Positions 22,024-30,421 of a DNA stretch of 42,725 bases are shown here, piece after piece; the stretch's first letter is position 1, and each line of letters starts with the position of its first letter. Position numbers and translations under genes: made by a program. The stretch comes from JBBIUS01 sp037440105 (GTDB lineage: Bacteria; Patescibacteriota; Patescibacteriia; XYB2-FULL-38-15), in NCBI GenBank assembly GCA_037440105.1, contig JBBIUS010000005.1:1-42725 (forward strand), in the 5' to 3' direction. A model generated the notes under the pieces. That model saw nothing but the letters and a program-made list of their open reading frames with translations. It was not told the DNA's origin and made no database searches.

Positions 22024-22903
22024 TCCCAGGCGGGACACTTAACGAGTTATCTTTTTTAGACGACACTGAAAGGGTCGATACTTCCAATGCCTAGTGTCCA
22101 TCATTTATGGCGTGGACTACACGGGTATCTAATCCGTTTTGCTCCCCACGCTTTCGTCCCTGAGTGTCAGGACCGTTCTAGCAAGCTGCCTTCGCATTTG
22201 GTGTTCTTGCCGATATTAACGCATTTTACTACTACACCGGCAATTCCGCTTGCCTCTCCCGGCCTCGAGCTTTATAGTTTCTCCGGCGGTTTTCGGGTTG
22301 AGCCCAAAGATTTAACCGAAGACTTACAAAGCCACCTGCGGACCCTTTACGCCCAGTAAATCCGGATAACGCTTGAGGTCTCTGTATTACCGCTGCTGCT
22401 GGCACAGAGTTAGCAACCTCTTATTCCTCTGGTACGGTCAGAGTTCATCCCAGAGAAAAGCAGTTTACAACCCGAAGGCCTTCTTCCTGCACGCAGCGTC
22501 GCTCCCTCAGACTTTCGTCCATTGGGGAAGATTCTTGACTGCAGCCTCCCGTAGGAGTGTGGGCAGTGTCTCAGTCCCACTGAGGCGGGTCGCGCTCTCA
22601 CGCCCGCTACCCGTCATAGCCTTGGTGAGCCATTACCTCGCCAACTAGCTGATAGGCCATAGGCCCCTCACAAAGCGATCCTTGCGGACCTTTCTTCCCA
22701 ACACTTATGTATTGGGATCACATGCGGTATTAGCCCTGCTTTCGCGGGGTTATTCCACACTTTGGGGAAGGTTACCAATGTGTTACTCACCCGTTTGCCA
22801 CTAACGCAGTTTTGATGTAATCTCAACTGCGTCCGTTCGACTTGCATGCCTTAGACACGCTGCCAGCGTTCATCCTGAGCTAGGATCAAACTCTCAAAAG
22901 AAG

Positions 22904-23202
22904 TTTTCGGAAAACTTCCAAACCATGAGAATACGTCTTTTGCCAAACTAAAGTCTGGCAAAAGATAAAGATCTCAAATAAAAGAATTGCGGTTCCTTGT
23001 CACTTTAGAATTGTCAAAGTGCTTTGCGCTTCGCGCTATACGAAACGCTTAAGAAAAATACGAAATAACATAATGTTTTTCGTATTTTTCTTAAATCTTT
23101 CGTAATTTCGTATGTATTATGTATATTGAGTATGTTATTGAAAATGTTTTTGTGTTTAAATGTCAAAGTATTGTCAAAGCATTAAAAGTTAAGGATACAA
23201 TC
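22904..23202 (-). other. 16S leader region
   Basis: About 290 nt between the promoter and 16S. Hairpin CTTTTGCCA / TGGCAAAAG (22937-22966) and a period-7 array (23051-23126). No ORF or tRNA. Likely holds rRNA processing sites. Confidence 0.6.
23051..23126. repeat. Period-7 array in the 16S leader
   Basis: Units of the TTTCGTA/TACGAAA type in two opposing halves (TACGAAATAACATAATG, then TTTCGTAATTTCGTATG). Degenerate. Confidence 0.65.
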
Positions 23203-23231
23203 ATTTTATCGTACGTCCAAAAACCTGTCAA
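23203..23231 (-). promoter_or_regulatory. 16S rRNA promoter
   Basis: Minus strand TTGACA (plus 23226-23231), 17 nt, TAAAAT (plus 23203-23208). Two more TTGACA-like boxes at 23161 and 23172 lack a good -10. Confidence 0.75.
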
Positions 23232-23505
23232 GAGCAAATTTTAGATTTTTTTTCCACAATTTTTCCACATTTATTTTACTATCCTTAACTACCGTTTTCG
23301 CTATTCTTTAATCTTTTTTGCGTATGGCACTGCCTATTCTTTATGGAGAATATTTTTGCACATTTGGTACGGTCATCTCTCGGTGTGTAAAATTTTATTT
23401 GCGAAACTTCTCGACTCTTCCGACGCATCGGGATCGTTCGAAGAATAATTGTGATTACTAAAAGTCCTCTTTGCGGAAGGAAAATTTAGGGGGATTTTTT
23501 TAAAA
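23232..23505. other. Intergenic between trmD and the 16S promoter
   Basis: About 270 bp with a small CCGA-TGCG-TCGG hairpin near 23420. I see no gene, no clear terminator for trmD and no further promoter. Confidence 0.5.
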
Positions 23506-24192
23506 TTATTTTTTTATTTGCTTAAGTCGCCACTCCTTAATTTTTTTATGATCTCCAGAGAGCAAAACTTTCGGCACAGAATATTTTTTTCCTTTCCACA
23601 CAAAAATTTCCGGACGAGTGTAGACCGGCACGCCGACGCCTAAACGTTTTTCTTCAAGCGATTCGGTTTTTCCAAGCACGCCGGGGATCTGCCGCGTTAC
23701 CGCGTCCACTAAAACCATGGCTGGCAGTTCACCGCCGGTCAAAACGTACGGACCAATCGACAAATTTTCAATTTTCAATTTCCAATTTTCAATTATTGCT
23801 TTTATTCTTTCATCTATGCCTTCGTAGTGTCCACAAATCAAAATCAGCCGATCATATTTTTTTGCCAACTCTGCCGCCGTCTTATTTTCAAACTGCTTTC
23901 CGCCAGCAGAAAATAAAATGATTTTTATTCTGCTTTTTAATTTCGCATTTTTAATTTTTAATTTTAAAATTGAACCGAGCGCTCGAACGAGAGGTTCAAT
24001 TTTGATGACCATGCCAGGACCCCCGCCGTACTGTTTGTCATCGACCGTTTTGCGCTTATCAGTCGTCCATTTTCGCAAATCATAAATATTTATTTTTATC
24101 AGTTTCTTTTTTTGGGCGCGCAAAATCATGCTTTCGGAAAAATAAGAGGAAAAAATTTTTGGGAAGATTGTGATTATGTCAAATTGAATCAT
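23506..24192 (-). CDS. trmD: tRNA (guanine-37-N1)-methyltransferase
   Basis: 228 residues. It methylates G37 of tRNAs using SAM. Signature pieces: FDIITIFPKIFSSYFSES, DDKQYGGGPGMV, ICGHYEGIDER, and SIGPYVLTGGELPAMVLVDA with the trefoil-knot SAM site. Two low-complexity insertions coincide with heptamer arrays: LKLKIKNAKLKSR (residues about 75-87) and NWKLKIEN (about 131-138). The second lies only a few residues before the knot motif. The order rpsP, khpA, trmD on one strand is the common bacterial arrangement, but rimM is absent from its usual place. Several members of this operon have no visible Shine-Dalgarno. Confidence 0.95.
   Translation of the reverse strand: MIQFDIITIFPKIFSSYFSESMILRAQKKKLIKINIYDLRKWTTDKRKTVDDKQYGGGPGMVIKIEPLVRALGSILKLKIKNAKLKSRIKIILFSAGGKQFENKTAAELAKKYDRLILICGHYEGIDERIKAIIENWKLKIENLSIGPYVLTGGELPAMVLVDAVTRQIPGVLGKTESLEEKRLGVGVPVYTRPEIFVWKGKKYSVPKVLLSGDHKKIKEWRLKQIKK
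23763..23797. repeat. Heptamer array inside trmD (1)
   Basis: AATTTTC, AATTTTC, AATTTCC, AATTTTC, AATTATT; in frame with trmD. Confidence 0.92.
23934..23968. repeat. Heptamer array inside trmD (2)
   Basis: TTTTTAA, TTTCGCA, TTTTTAA, TTTTTAA, TTTTAAA; in frame with trmD. Confidence 0.9.
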
Positions 24193-24196
24193 GGTG

Positions 24197-24267
24197 TAGC
24201 GGGGTATAGCAGGGTAAATCAGGGTTAAGCAGGATACCTTGCTAAACCGTGCTCAACCTTGCTATGT
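24197..24267. repeat. Decamer arrays in opposing halves upstream of trmD
   Basis: GTATAGCAGG, GTAAATCAGG, GTTAAGCAGG, then ACCTTGCTAA, ACCGTGCTCA, ACCTTGCTAT: three 10-nt units facing three near-complementary units. Abuts the trmD start codon. Confidence 0.9.
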
Positions 24268-24282
24268 CTTTTTCAATTTTAA

Positions 24283-24318
24283 ATAAAAACCACGCTTTTA
24301 TTATAGCGTGGCTTTTAC
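24283..24318. terminator. Bidirectional-looking hairpin after khpA
   Basis: AAAACCACGC / GCGTGG with TTTTATT on the minus side. It may end a khpA transcript or attenuate trmD. Confidence 0.7.
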
Positions 24319-24331
24319 TTTATGTCGAGAA

Positions 24332-24652
24332 TTAAATTTTTAATTCTTCTACTGCTTCTGTATCAATATTCGCTGACTTTCTTCTGCCAGCTCGAGCTCC
24401 TTCTGGTTCATGAATTTTAAGATTAATTCTGGCTTTTTCTTTCGCTCCAACAATTTTTAGAAGAGTTCTAATGGCACGAGCAGTTTGCCCTTGTCGGCCG
24501 ATGACATAGCCCATGTCTTCAGGGTTGATTTTTAAGGTGATCAAAACTCCCATTTCGTCAACAGTTCTTTCTGTGTTGACGTCTTCCGGGTGGCCGACAA
24601 TTGCTTTTACGATGTACTCAACGAATTCTTGATCTTTTGGTTTTGCAGCCAT
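24332..24652 (-). CDS. khpA: KH-domain RNA-binding protein
   Basis: 106 residues from the ATG at 24652 (MAAKPKDQEFVEYIVKAIV); a TTG four codons upstream is the alternative. The single KH domain shows the GXXG loop in GYVIGRQGQTARAIRTLL. KhpA binds RNA, often with KhpB, and affects translation and cell envelope genes in other bacteria. The C-terminal 25 residues are an extension ending TEAVEELKI. It stands between rpsP and trmD on the same strand, as in many bacteria. Confidence 0.92.
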   Translation of the reverse strand: MAAKPKDQEFVEYIVKAIVGHPEDVNTERTVDEMGVLITLKINPEDMGYVIGRQGQTARAIRTLLKIVGAKEKARINLKIHEPEGARAGRRKSANIDTEAVEELKI

Positions 24653-24768
24653 AATACTTTTCAATGTTATGAATATTCAATAGCGCTTTTACTGTCCGAC
24701 CTTTCGTTAACAGTTTTGCTATTTTCTAATTTTAGAATAATATATTTTAAAAATTTGTCAATGGCTGT

Positions 24769-25119
24769 TTATTTAGCAGGCTCTGGAGCTGGTTGATTTT
24801 TGATTGACCCTTCAGATTTGGCAGTTTTTTCTTTTTCTTCTTTTTTCTTTTTGATTTTAACCTTTTTTACTTTTTCACCTTTAATAATTCCTTGGTTGAT
24901 TAGAAGGTTATGAACCGTTGGAGTAAGTTTTGCGCCAAAATTAAGCCAGTATTTTAGTCTTTCCTCTTTCAAATTAGAGATTTCAGGTGAAAGGCGCGGA
25001 TTATAAAATCCTAAAATTTCCAAATACTTGCCCCATGGATCTCTACTTTTTTCTACCACAATTAATCGATATAGAGGTGTGTTTTTTTTGCCAACTCGTG
25101 ATAAACGAATAGAAAGCAT
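24769..25119 (-). CDS. rpsP: Ribosomal protein bS16
   Basis: 116 residues. The N-terminal 75 match bS16 of the small subunit: MLSIRLSRVGKKNTPLYRLI and RDPWGKYLEILGFYNP. The remainder is a Lys/Glu-rich tail (KKVKIKKKKEEKEKT) ending QPAPEPAK, longer than in most bacteria but common in CPR-type ribosomal proteins. First gene of the rpsP-khpA-trmD group; its promoter overlaps the end of smc. A heptamer array lies 10 bp upstream of the start codon. Confidence 0.95.
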   Translation of the reverse strand: MLSIRLSRVGKKNTPLYRLIVVEKSRDPWGKYLEILGFYNPRLSPEISNLKEERLKYWLNFGAKLTPTVHNLLINQGIIKGEKVKKVKIKKKKEEKEKTAKSEGSIKNQPAPEPAK

Positions 25120-25129
25120 ATTTATTCTA

Positions 25130-25157
25130 ATTGAAAATTGTAAATTGTAAATTGAAA
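25130..25157. repeat. Heptamer array before rpsP
   Basis: ATTGAAA, ATTGTAA, ATTGTAA, ATTGAAA: four exact units. Confidence 0.95.
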
Positions 25158-25179
25158 ATTCTCTTTACTATATTATGTT

Positions 25180-25208
25180 ATCTTGCTACATTGCTGTTTG
25201 TTTGTCAA
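25180..25208 (-). promoter_or_regulatory. Promoter of rpsP
   Basis: Minus strand TTGACA (plus 25203-25208), 17 nt, CAAGAT, the same hexamers as the promoter at 3021. Confidence 0.55.
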
Positions 25209-27397
25209 GAATTTGTAATTGTTTTTTCTGCTTCTTTAAGATTTACGCTCAATAATTTTGAGGTTCCTTCGTCTGTCATCGTAATCCCGTAAAGGATATT
25301 AGATTTTTGCATGGTGGCTCGATTATGAGTAATAATAATAAATTGAGTTTTGCAAGAAAGGTCGTCTAGGATATTTGCGAATTTAATTGAATTTGATTCA
25401 TCTAGAGCTGCGTCAACTTCATCGAGAACTATAAACGGTGAAGGGTTATTAGAAACGATTGCGCAAATTAGGGCAATCGATGTTAAGGCCCTTTCTCCTC
25501 CTGAAAGCATGTTGATGTTTTTTAAGCGTTTCCCCGGCGGGTTGGCAAAAATTTCAATTCCGCAAGTTTCATTTTCTTCTGAATTTTTTATTTCGTTTTC
25601 TGCGCTCGTTTCATCATCTTTTAAGATGATTAGTTCTGCCTTTCCTCCGCCAAATAAAATTTTGAAATATTTTGCAAATTCTTGGTTTATTTGATTAAAT
25701 GCAGCAGAAAATTGTTTTTTAATAGTTTTATCTAGTTCCTCGATCATTTTTTCGAGCGATTCTTTTGTCTTGGAAAGATCATTGTAATGTGTGTTTAAGA
25801 AGTTATAGCGCTCTTCTATTTCTTTATGTTCTTTTTTGACTTCTGGGTCGATTCCGCCGATTAGTTCCAGCTGATATTTCAATTTTTTTATTTCAGGCAA
25901 GATTAGATCAGGCTCAATTTCCGATTTAATATTGGACAGAACAGCCGGGTCAAAATTTCTAAGCTCTTGTCTTATTTCAGATTCCAAATCTTCTTTCCTT
26001 GTTTGGTTTTTGGTTTGCTCTATTTTATGTTCGTTAAGTTTTGATGTTATGTTGTTTAATTCGTTTTGATAATTTTCTAGACTTCTTTGCAATTCAAAAA
26101 AACTTTTTCTTTTATTTTCTTCTTCTTCGTTTAAATTCGCGATTTTTGCCTGGACCTCAATAAGAGAGCGATTTATTTTTTCTATTTCTAAAGAAATTTC
26201 TTTTAGTTCTTTTTGAAATGGTTGGTCAGGTGTCTCTTTATTTTTGGTTCCAAAATTTAATTTGTCTAAAAAATTTTTAAATTGTTGATGCAATTTTTTG
26301 ATTTCTGCTTTGATTTCTTCCAAATTTATTTTTTTGTTTTCTAGTCTTAAAAGAAGAGAATCGTGACTTTGGTAAAGCGACTGAAGCTCATTTAAAATTT
26401 CCTGAGTTGGCAGTAAGGAGAGAGGTGTTTTTTGATGCCTTTTTAATTCGATTTTGTTGCGGAGAATTATTTCTTTTTCTTTTAATCTATTTTTTTCCTC
26501 AAAAAGTCTTTCGTATTCTTTTTGAAGTTCTCTGAAAGAATTTGAGCGTGGAATTTCTTTTTCAAGCATATTCAGCTCTTGTCTTAAAGAATTGACTTTT
26601 TCTTTTGCTGATTTTTCTTCTTTCTCCAAGGCAAAAATTTTTAGATTCGATTCTTTTACTTTGTTATTGATTGTTTGCCAAATAGTTCCATAATACTGCT
26701 CTTGGAGAAGCCTTAATTTATTTTCTATTTCTTCCCTTCGTTCTAATTTTTTGACTTGGCGGTTCAATGATCTAAGGCGAGGCTCAATTTCTTCGAGCAT
26801 TATTTTTGCTTGTTTTAAATTTTCTTCAGCAGATTGCAGTTTATTTTTTGCTTGGTTTCGTTTAATTTGATATTGGCTTACTCCAGCTGCTTCATCAAAA
26901 AATTCTTTTCTTTGGGACGGCGAGGCAGCAAGAATTGCATCTGCCATTCCTTGGCCAATGATGCTGTAAGTTTTTTGACCAAAATTCGCCTCTGAGGCTA
27001 GAAGGATTAAGTCAATTAATCGGACTTTGTTTTTATTAATAAAATATTCGCTTTCTCCATTTCGGTATAGTCTTCTTGTTAAAACTACCTCTTGATAATC
27101 AATAGGAATAGCCCGGTCTTCGTTATTAAAATATAAAGAAACCTCGGCAAAGCCAAGCCGGCTTTTTTTGTTTGAACCTAAAAAAATAACATCTTCTGAT
27201 TTTTTGCCGCGGAGAAGTTTTAAAGATTGCTCGCCCAAAGCCCATCGGATCGCGTCAGCGATGTTGCTTTTTCCGCTGCCATTTGGGCCGACAATGGCCG
27301 TAATACCTTTCTTTTTTCCGCCTTCTTTGATGAATTCTAAAATAGTTTTTGAGGCAAAAGATTTAAAACCTTGTAGTTCTAATTTTTGTAAATACAT
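25205..27397 (-). CDS. smc: Short SMC-type chromosome segregation ATPase without hinge
   Basis: 730 residues from the ATG at 27397 (MYLQKLELQGFKSFASKT); the upstream ATG lies in a repeat array. N-terminal head: Walker A GPNGSGKSN at about 37-45 and FGQKTYSIIGQGMADAIL. C-terminal head: signature LSGGERALTSIAL, Walker B FIVLDEVDAALDESN, and LSCKTQFIIITHN. Between them lie about 430 residues of coiled coil. Canonical SMC is about 1,180 residues with a globular hinge; here no hinge is visible, only a break near residues 380-395 (LNFGTKNKETPDQPF) between two coils. It may dimerise differently. Convergent partner genes scpA/scpB are not in the window. Confidence 0.88.
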   Translation of the reverse strand: MYLQKLELQGFKSFASKTILEFIKEGGKKKGITAIVGPNGSGKSNIADAIRWALGEQSLKLLRGKKSEDVIFLGSNKKSRLGFAEVSLYFNNEDRAIPIDYQEVVLTRRLYRNGESEYFINKNKVRLIDLILLASEANFGQKTYSIIGQGMADAILAASPSQRKEFFDEAAGVSQYQIKRNQAKNKLQSAEENLKQAKIMLEEIEPRLRSLNRQVKKLERREEIENKLRLLQEQYYGTIWQTINNKVKESNLKIFALEKEEKSAKEKVNSLRQELNMLEKEIPRSNSFRELQKEYERLFEEKNRLKEKEIILRNKIELKRHQKTPLSLLPTQEILNELQSLYQSHDSLLLRLENKKINLEEIKAEIKKLHQQFKNFLDKLNFGTKNKETPDQPFQKELKEISLEIEKINRSLIEVQAKIANLNEEEENKRKSFFELQRSLENYQNELNNITSKLNEHKIEQTKNQTRKEDLESEIRQELRNFDPAVLSNIKSEIEPDLILPEIKKLKYQLELIGGIDPEVKKEHKEIEERYNFLNTHYNDLSKTKESLEKMIEELDKTIKKQFSAAFNQINQEFAKYFKILFGGGKAELIILKDDETSAENEIKNSEENETCGIEIFANPPGKRLKNINMLSGGERALTSIALICAIVSNNPSPFIVLDEVDAALDESNSIKFANILDDLSCKTQFIIITHNRATMQKSNILYGITMTDEGTSKLLSVNLKEAEKTITNS

Positions 27398-27399
27398 AT

Positions 27400-27434
27400 A
27401 AATCTCAAAACTCAAATGTCAAATCTCAAAACTC
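27400..27434. repeat. Heptamer array before smc
   Basis: AAATCTC, AAAACTC, AAATGTC, AAATCTC, AAAACTC: five units, ending 2 nt from the smc start codon. Confidence 0.95.
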
Positions 27435-27524
27435 GTATTAATTTAATTAATTTTAACTGATTTTTTGTAAAAGTCAAAGGTTGGTTAATTAACGATGTCA
27501 GTCATCATCTTTCCAAGAGTAACG

Positions 27525-27573
27525 TTATGTATTAACTGTACACTTTTTGACAAGATTATAGATTTTGTATAAT
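27525..27573 (+). promoter_or_regulatory. rbfA promoter with upstream TGTACA box
   Basis: TTGACA (27547-27552) with TATAAT at 27568 (15-nt spacer) or TAATAT two bases further on (17-nt). Immediately upstream is TATGTATTAACTGTACA, matching the block upstream of the minus-strand promoter at 2446. Confidence 0.7.
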
Positions 27574-27586
27574 ATACCAAGATTAT

Positions 27587-27934
27587 ATGTCTAGGCGCAT
27601 TGAACAAGTTAACAAGTTAATCAGAGAAGAAATCAGTAAATTGTTTCTTCGCGAGATTGAATTTCCCAAGGGTGTGATTGTGACAGTCGCCAGAGTAAAG
27701 ACCTCTGAAGATTTGAAGTACGCTCAGATTTTTGTTAGTGTTCTGCCGTTCAAATACAGTCAGGAAATTCTAAAACTTTTAGAAAGAAACGCTCCGCATC
27801 TGCAGTCTTTGCTTGGGGGAAAATTAACCATAAAATTTACTCCCAAAATCAGCTTTACTCTTGATACTACAGAAGAAGAGGTGGGGGAAATAGAGGAAAT
27901 TTTAAAAGAAATTAATAGAACTTCTGCAAAATAA
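27587..27934 (+). CDS. rbfA: Ribosome-binding factor A
   Basis: 115 residues. RbfA binds the 30S subunit late in 16S maturation. Family pattern: RIEQVNKLIREEISKLFLRE at the N-terminus, then VTVARVKTSEDLKYAQIFVS and the KFTPKISFTLDTT end. Normal length. First gene of a plus-strand run with nrnA (4-bp gap) and clpP. Promoter is 14-40 nt upstream, so the leader is very short and has no Shine-Dalgarno. Confidence 0.95.
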   Translation: MSRRIEQVNKLIREEISKLFLREIEFPKGVIVTVARVKTSEDLKYAQIFVSVLPFKYSQEILKLLERNAPHLQSLLGGKLTIKFTPKISFTLDTTEEEVGEIEEILKEINRTSAK

Positions 27935-27937
27935 TCT

Positions 27938-28924
27938 ATGAATAATTTTTCAGAAATTAGTAAAAAAATAAGTATTTTGATTAATCAGGCTTCTTCAATC
28001 CTTCTTATTTCCCATCAAAATCCAGATGGTGATGCTTTGGGCTCGCTTTGTTTTTTTATAAATTATCTTGAATCAATTGATAAAAATTATTTTGCTTTTT
28101 GTTTGGGTAAAATTTCTTCCTCTTTTGGTTTTTTAGACGGCATAGAAAAAATTTCTTCAGATTTTAGTAAAGTTAAATTATCTAATTATGATTTGATAAT
28201 TATTTTAGATGCCGGTGATTTTCGACAAATTGGTTTAGAAAAACAATTTAATGATTTGCTAAATTTTAGAAAAGAAGGGAAAATATCGTGGCCAGTGATT
28301 GTAAATATTGATCATCATTTAACGAATGAGTATTTCGGTGATTTTAACTTGGTAGACAAGGACGCTTCTTCTACTTCAGAAATTATATATGAAAACTTTA
28401 AAGATGTTTTTAGAATAAATCGAGACACTGCAACGGCTTTACTTTTGGGTATTTTTACAGATACTAGCCATTTTTCAAATCCAGCGACAACATCTGCTTC
28501 GCTTGAGATCGCTTCCTCTCTTCTTAAAAAAGGGGCGAGATTGAACTTGATTGCCGCTAATGTATTAAAAAACAAGTCTTTTTTCAGTTTGAAACTTTGG
28601 GGGAAGATATTTTCTGAATTAATTAGAAACAAAAGGTTGGATTTAATTATTGCTTTAATTTCTTACAAAGATTTTAGTGACAATGAATTTAACGAGGAGG
28701 CGGTTGAAGGACTGACTAATTTTTTGAACTGCTTGGATGCAAGGGCAGTAATAGTTTTAAGGGAGAGAGAAGGAGAAATTAAAGGAAGTTTAAGAACAAC
28801 AAGCGATTCAATTGATCTTTCAAAGTTAGCTAAACTATTCGGCGGCGGTGGGCATAAAAAGGCAGCCGGCTTTACAATAAAAGGATCTCTGCAGAGAACA
28901 AAAGATGGTTGGAAAGTGATTTAA
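27938..28924 (+). CDS. nrnA: DHH-family phosphoesterase (NrnA-like)
   Basis: 328 residues. DHH domain: SHQNPDGDALGSLCF (motif I), ILDAGDFRQIG (motif II), NIDHHLTNEYFGDFNL (the DHH motif), and the later TDTSHF. DHHA1 domain: FGGGGHKKAAGFTIKG near the C-terminus. This is the architecture of NanoRNase/pAp phosphatase NrnA, a manganese-dependent enzyme that degrades short oligoribonucleotides. Following rbfA is its classic location. Exact substrate is inferred from the family. Confidence 0.9.
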   Translation: MNNFSEISKKISILINQASSILLISHQNPDGDALGSLCFFINYLESIDKNYFAFCLGKISSSFGFLDGIEKISSDFSKVKLSNYDLIIILDAGDFRQIGLEKQFNDLLNFRKEGKISWPVIVNIDHHLTNEYFGDFNLVDKDASSTSEIIYENFKDVFRINRDTATALLLGIFTDTSHFSNPATTSASLEIASSLLKKGARLNLIAANVLKNKSFFSLKLWGKIFSELIRNKRLDLIIALISYKDFSDNEFNEEAVEGLTNFLNCLDARAVIVLREREGEIKGSLRTTSDSIDLSKLAKLFGGGGHKKAAGFTIKGSLQRTKDGWKVI

Positions 28925-28992
28925 GAAGGTTGAAAAAAATAATTTTTAATGTTAAAATTTTTTAAGAATGACTTTTATTTAAGAATAAATTT

Positions 28993-29595
28993 ATGGCTAC
29001 TAACAATTTAAAATCAACTTATTTAATTCCAACAGTCATTGAAAAAACAACCCTTGGTGAGAGAACTTATGATATTTATTCTCGACTTTTGAAAGATAGA
29101 ATAGTTTTTTTAGGAGACGCAATTGACGATGCATTAGCAAATACAATCATTGCCCAGCTTTTGTTTCTAGAGAGTCAAGATAAAGAAAAAGATATTAAGC
29201 TTTATATTAATAGCCCTGGCGGTTCGGTTACGGCAGGTCTTGCAATTTATGACACAATCCAATATATTAAACCAGACGTTTCAACTATTTGCGTTGGTTT
29301 AGCCGGAAGTATGTCAGCTATTCTTTTGGCTGCTGGGAAAAAGGGGAAAAGATTTGCTCTGCCAAATTCAGAAGTGCTAATTCATCAAGTGATGGGCGGA
29401 GCAGAAGGGCAAGCCATTGATATTAAAATTAGAGCGCAGAGAATTATTAGAATAAGAGATCGTTTGAATGAAATTTTAGCTGCTCATACTGGCCAGCCTC
29501 TCAAAAAAATTGAAAAAGACACAGACCGCGACTATTTTATGACAGCAGACGAGGCGTTAAAATATGGAATTGTAGATAAGATAATAAAAAAGTAG
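28993..29595 (+). CDS. clpP: ATP-dependent Clp protease proteolytic subunit
   Basis: 200 residues, full length. Ser catalytic motif GLAGSMSAILLAAGKKGKR (Ser near residue 101), His motif ALPNSEVLIHQVMGG, Asp in the late DTDRDYFMTADEAL region. Also IYINSPGGS-like YINSPGGSVTAGLAIYDTI, which forms the oxyanion part. It assembles into the tetradecameric barrel fed by ClpX/ClpC, which are not in this window. Sits 68 bp after nrnA. Confidence 0.97.
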   Translation: MATNNLKSTYLIPTVIEKTTLGERTYDIYSRLLKDRIVFLGDAIDDALANTIIAQLLFLESQDKEKDIKLYINSPGGSVTAGLAIYDTIQYIKPDVSTICVGLAGSMSAILLAAGKKGKRFALPNSEVLIHQVMGGAEGQAIDIKIRAQRIIRIRDRLNEILAAHTGQPLKKIEKDTDRDYFMTADEALKYGIVDKIIKK

Positions 29596-29664
29596 GCCGC
29601 TAGAACAAAAGAGAGTTAAAAATCTTATTTTGCATTAATGAAAAAATTAAGATAATTAAACATT

Positions 29665-29793
29665 AGCATAAAGGAGATATTGGAGTCCTTGAGCATTTCC
29701 CCTCTTGCTCAAGGAGGCTCGTTTTGCTCGAGGTTCCCCTCTCTGCCAAGAGCAAAGCGGGCGGGGGCCGAGGATTTTACTTCGGCCCTTTTT
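29665..29793 (+). ncRNA. Candidate structured RNA with terminator (clpP downstream)
   Basis: About 125 nt. Hairpin 1: TCCTTGAGCA (29686) / TGCTCAAGGA (29706-29715), 10 bp. Hairpin 2: CGTTTTGCTC (29720-29729) / GAGCAAAGCG (29750-29759), 10 bp with one G-U, containing an inner GAGG-TTCC-CCTC. Then a terminator GGGCCGA / TCGGCCC followed by T5. A possible promoter TTGCAT-17-TAATTA starts near 29631. The wobble pair favours the plus strand. No matching RNA family comes to mind. It could instead be a clpP 3' UTR. Confidence 0.5.
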
Positions 29794-29809
29794 AATTTAA
29801 TTAAAGATT

Positions 29810-29838
29810 TTGACATATTTTTTAAAATATGATAGGTT
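29810..29838 (+). promoter_or_regulatory. Promoter of the lipoprotein at 29899
   Basis: TTGACA (29810-29815), 17 nt ending in TGA, TAGGTT. Confidence 0.6.
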
Positions 29839-29898
29839 TGATTATTCTGAACGATAAAATATTTAAAGAAGATGCTTTTAGATAAAAAAGGAGGGATT

Positions 29899-30237
29899 AT
29901 GAGGAGGTGCAGTTTTTTCTTAATTTTTTTGTTTTTATCTTGTGCCCATACAGGCAGCACTTATATCACTGACGAGACAGAGTGCAAAGGCGGGTTTATT
30001 CCTGGCGAAGAAGCGTTTGTTTGCGAACTTTACGATGTTGAGAGTAAATTATTAGAGCGGATCGAAATTAGCAAAAGGGAAAAAAATAAATGTTACTTCA
30101 ATGGTTATGCTTTCTATGTTAGATGTCTTGATGGGCAAGAAAAACCGATTTGGCCAAAAATAGCAAATACTCCTCTTTGTTCTTTTATTGGGAATAAGCC
30201 AAGTTGTCCTAAAGAAGACGCTCAAATAACCAAGTAA
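29899..30237 (+). CDS. Small Cys-rich putative lipoprotein
   Basis: 112 residues from the ATG at 29899, chosen for its AGGAGG site; an ATG nine codons upstream has none. Signal MRRCSFFLIFLFLSC with lipobox FLSC. The mature part has six more Cys (ECKG, VCELYD, KCYFN, VRCLDG, LCSFIG, SCPKED), suggesting disulfides. No family recognised. Same design as the lipoproteins near 818 and 3088: TTGACA promoter with TGn, strong ribosome site, single gene, terminator. Confidence 0.7.
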   Translation: MRRCSFFLIFLFLSCAHTGSTYITDETECKGGFIPGEEAFVCELYDVESKLLERIEISKREKNKCYFNGYAFYVRCLDGQEKPIWPKIANTPLCSFIGNKPSCPKEDAQITK

Positions 30238-30276
30238 TTAAGCAAATAGCGCTTAAAGTTTGCTTGGTTTTATGTA

Positions 30277-30319
30277 GGGCAGTGTTTTACAATTGAATTT
30301 GTATCATTGCCCTTTTTAA
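30277..30319 (+). terminator. Intrinsic terminator
   Basis: GGGCAGTG / CATTGCCC with a 20-nt loop, then T5AATTTTT. Confidence 0.8.
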
Positions 30320-30386
30320 TTTTTGAAAAATTTGTTAGATACTGCGGGACTTGCGGTTGGACTCAAGAGAAGGCAAGGTGCTGCTC

Positions 30387-30415
30387 TTGACAATTTTTAA
30401 AATAGATGTTAAGAT
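30387..30415 (+). promoter_or_regulatory. Promoter of the candidate structured RNA
   Basis: TTGACA (30387-30392), 17 nt ending in TGT, TAAGAT (30410-30415). No ribosome site or credible ORF follows. Confidence 0.65.
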
Positions 30416-30421
30416 GGGATG

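Noticed and set aside
22087..22648. Open frames inside 16S
   Set aside because: They lie in conserved rRNA sequence and are not proteins.
29709..29960. Minus-strand 83-residue protein
   Set aside because: Covers a terminator, a promoter and a lipoprotein signal on the other strand; composition is not protein-like.
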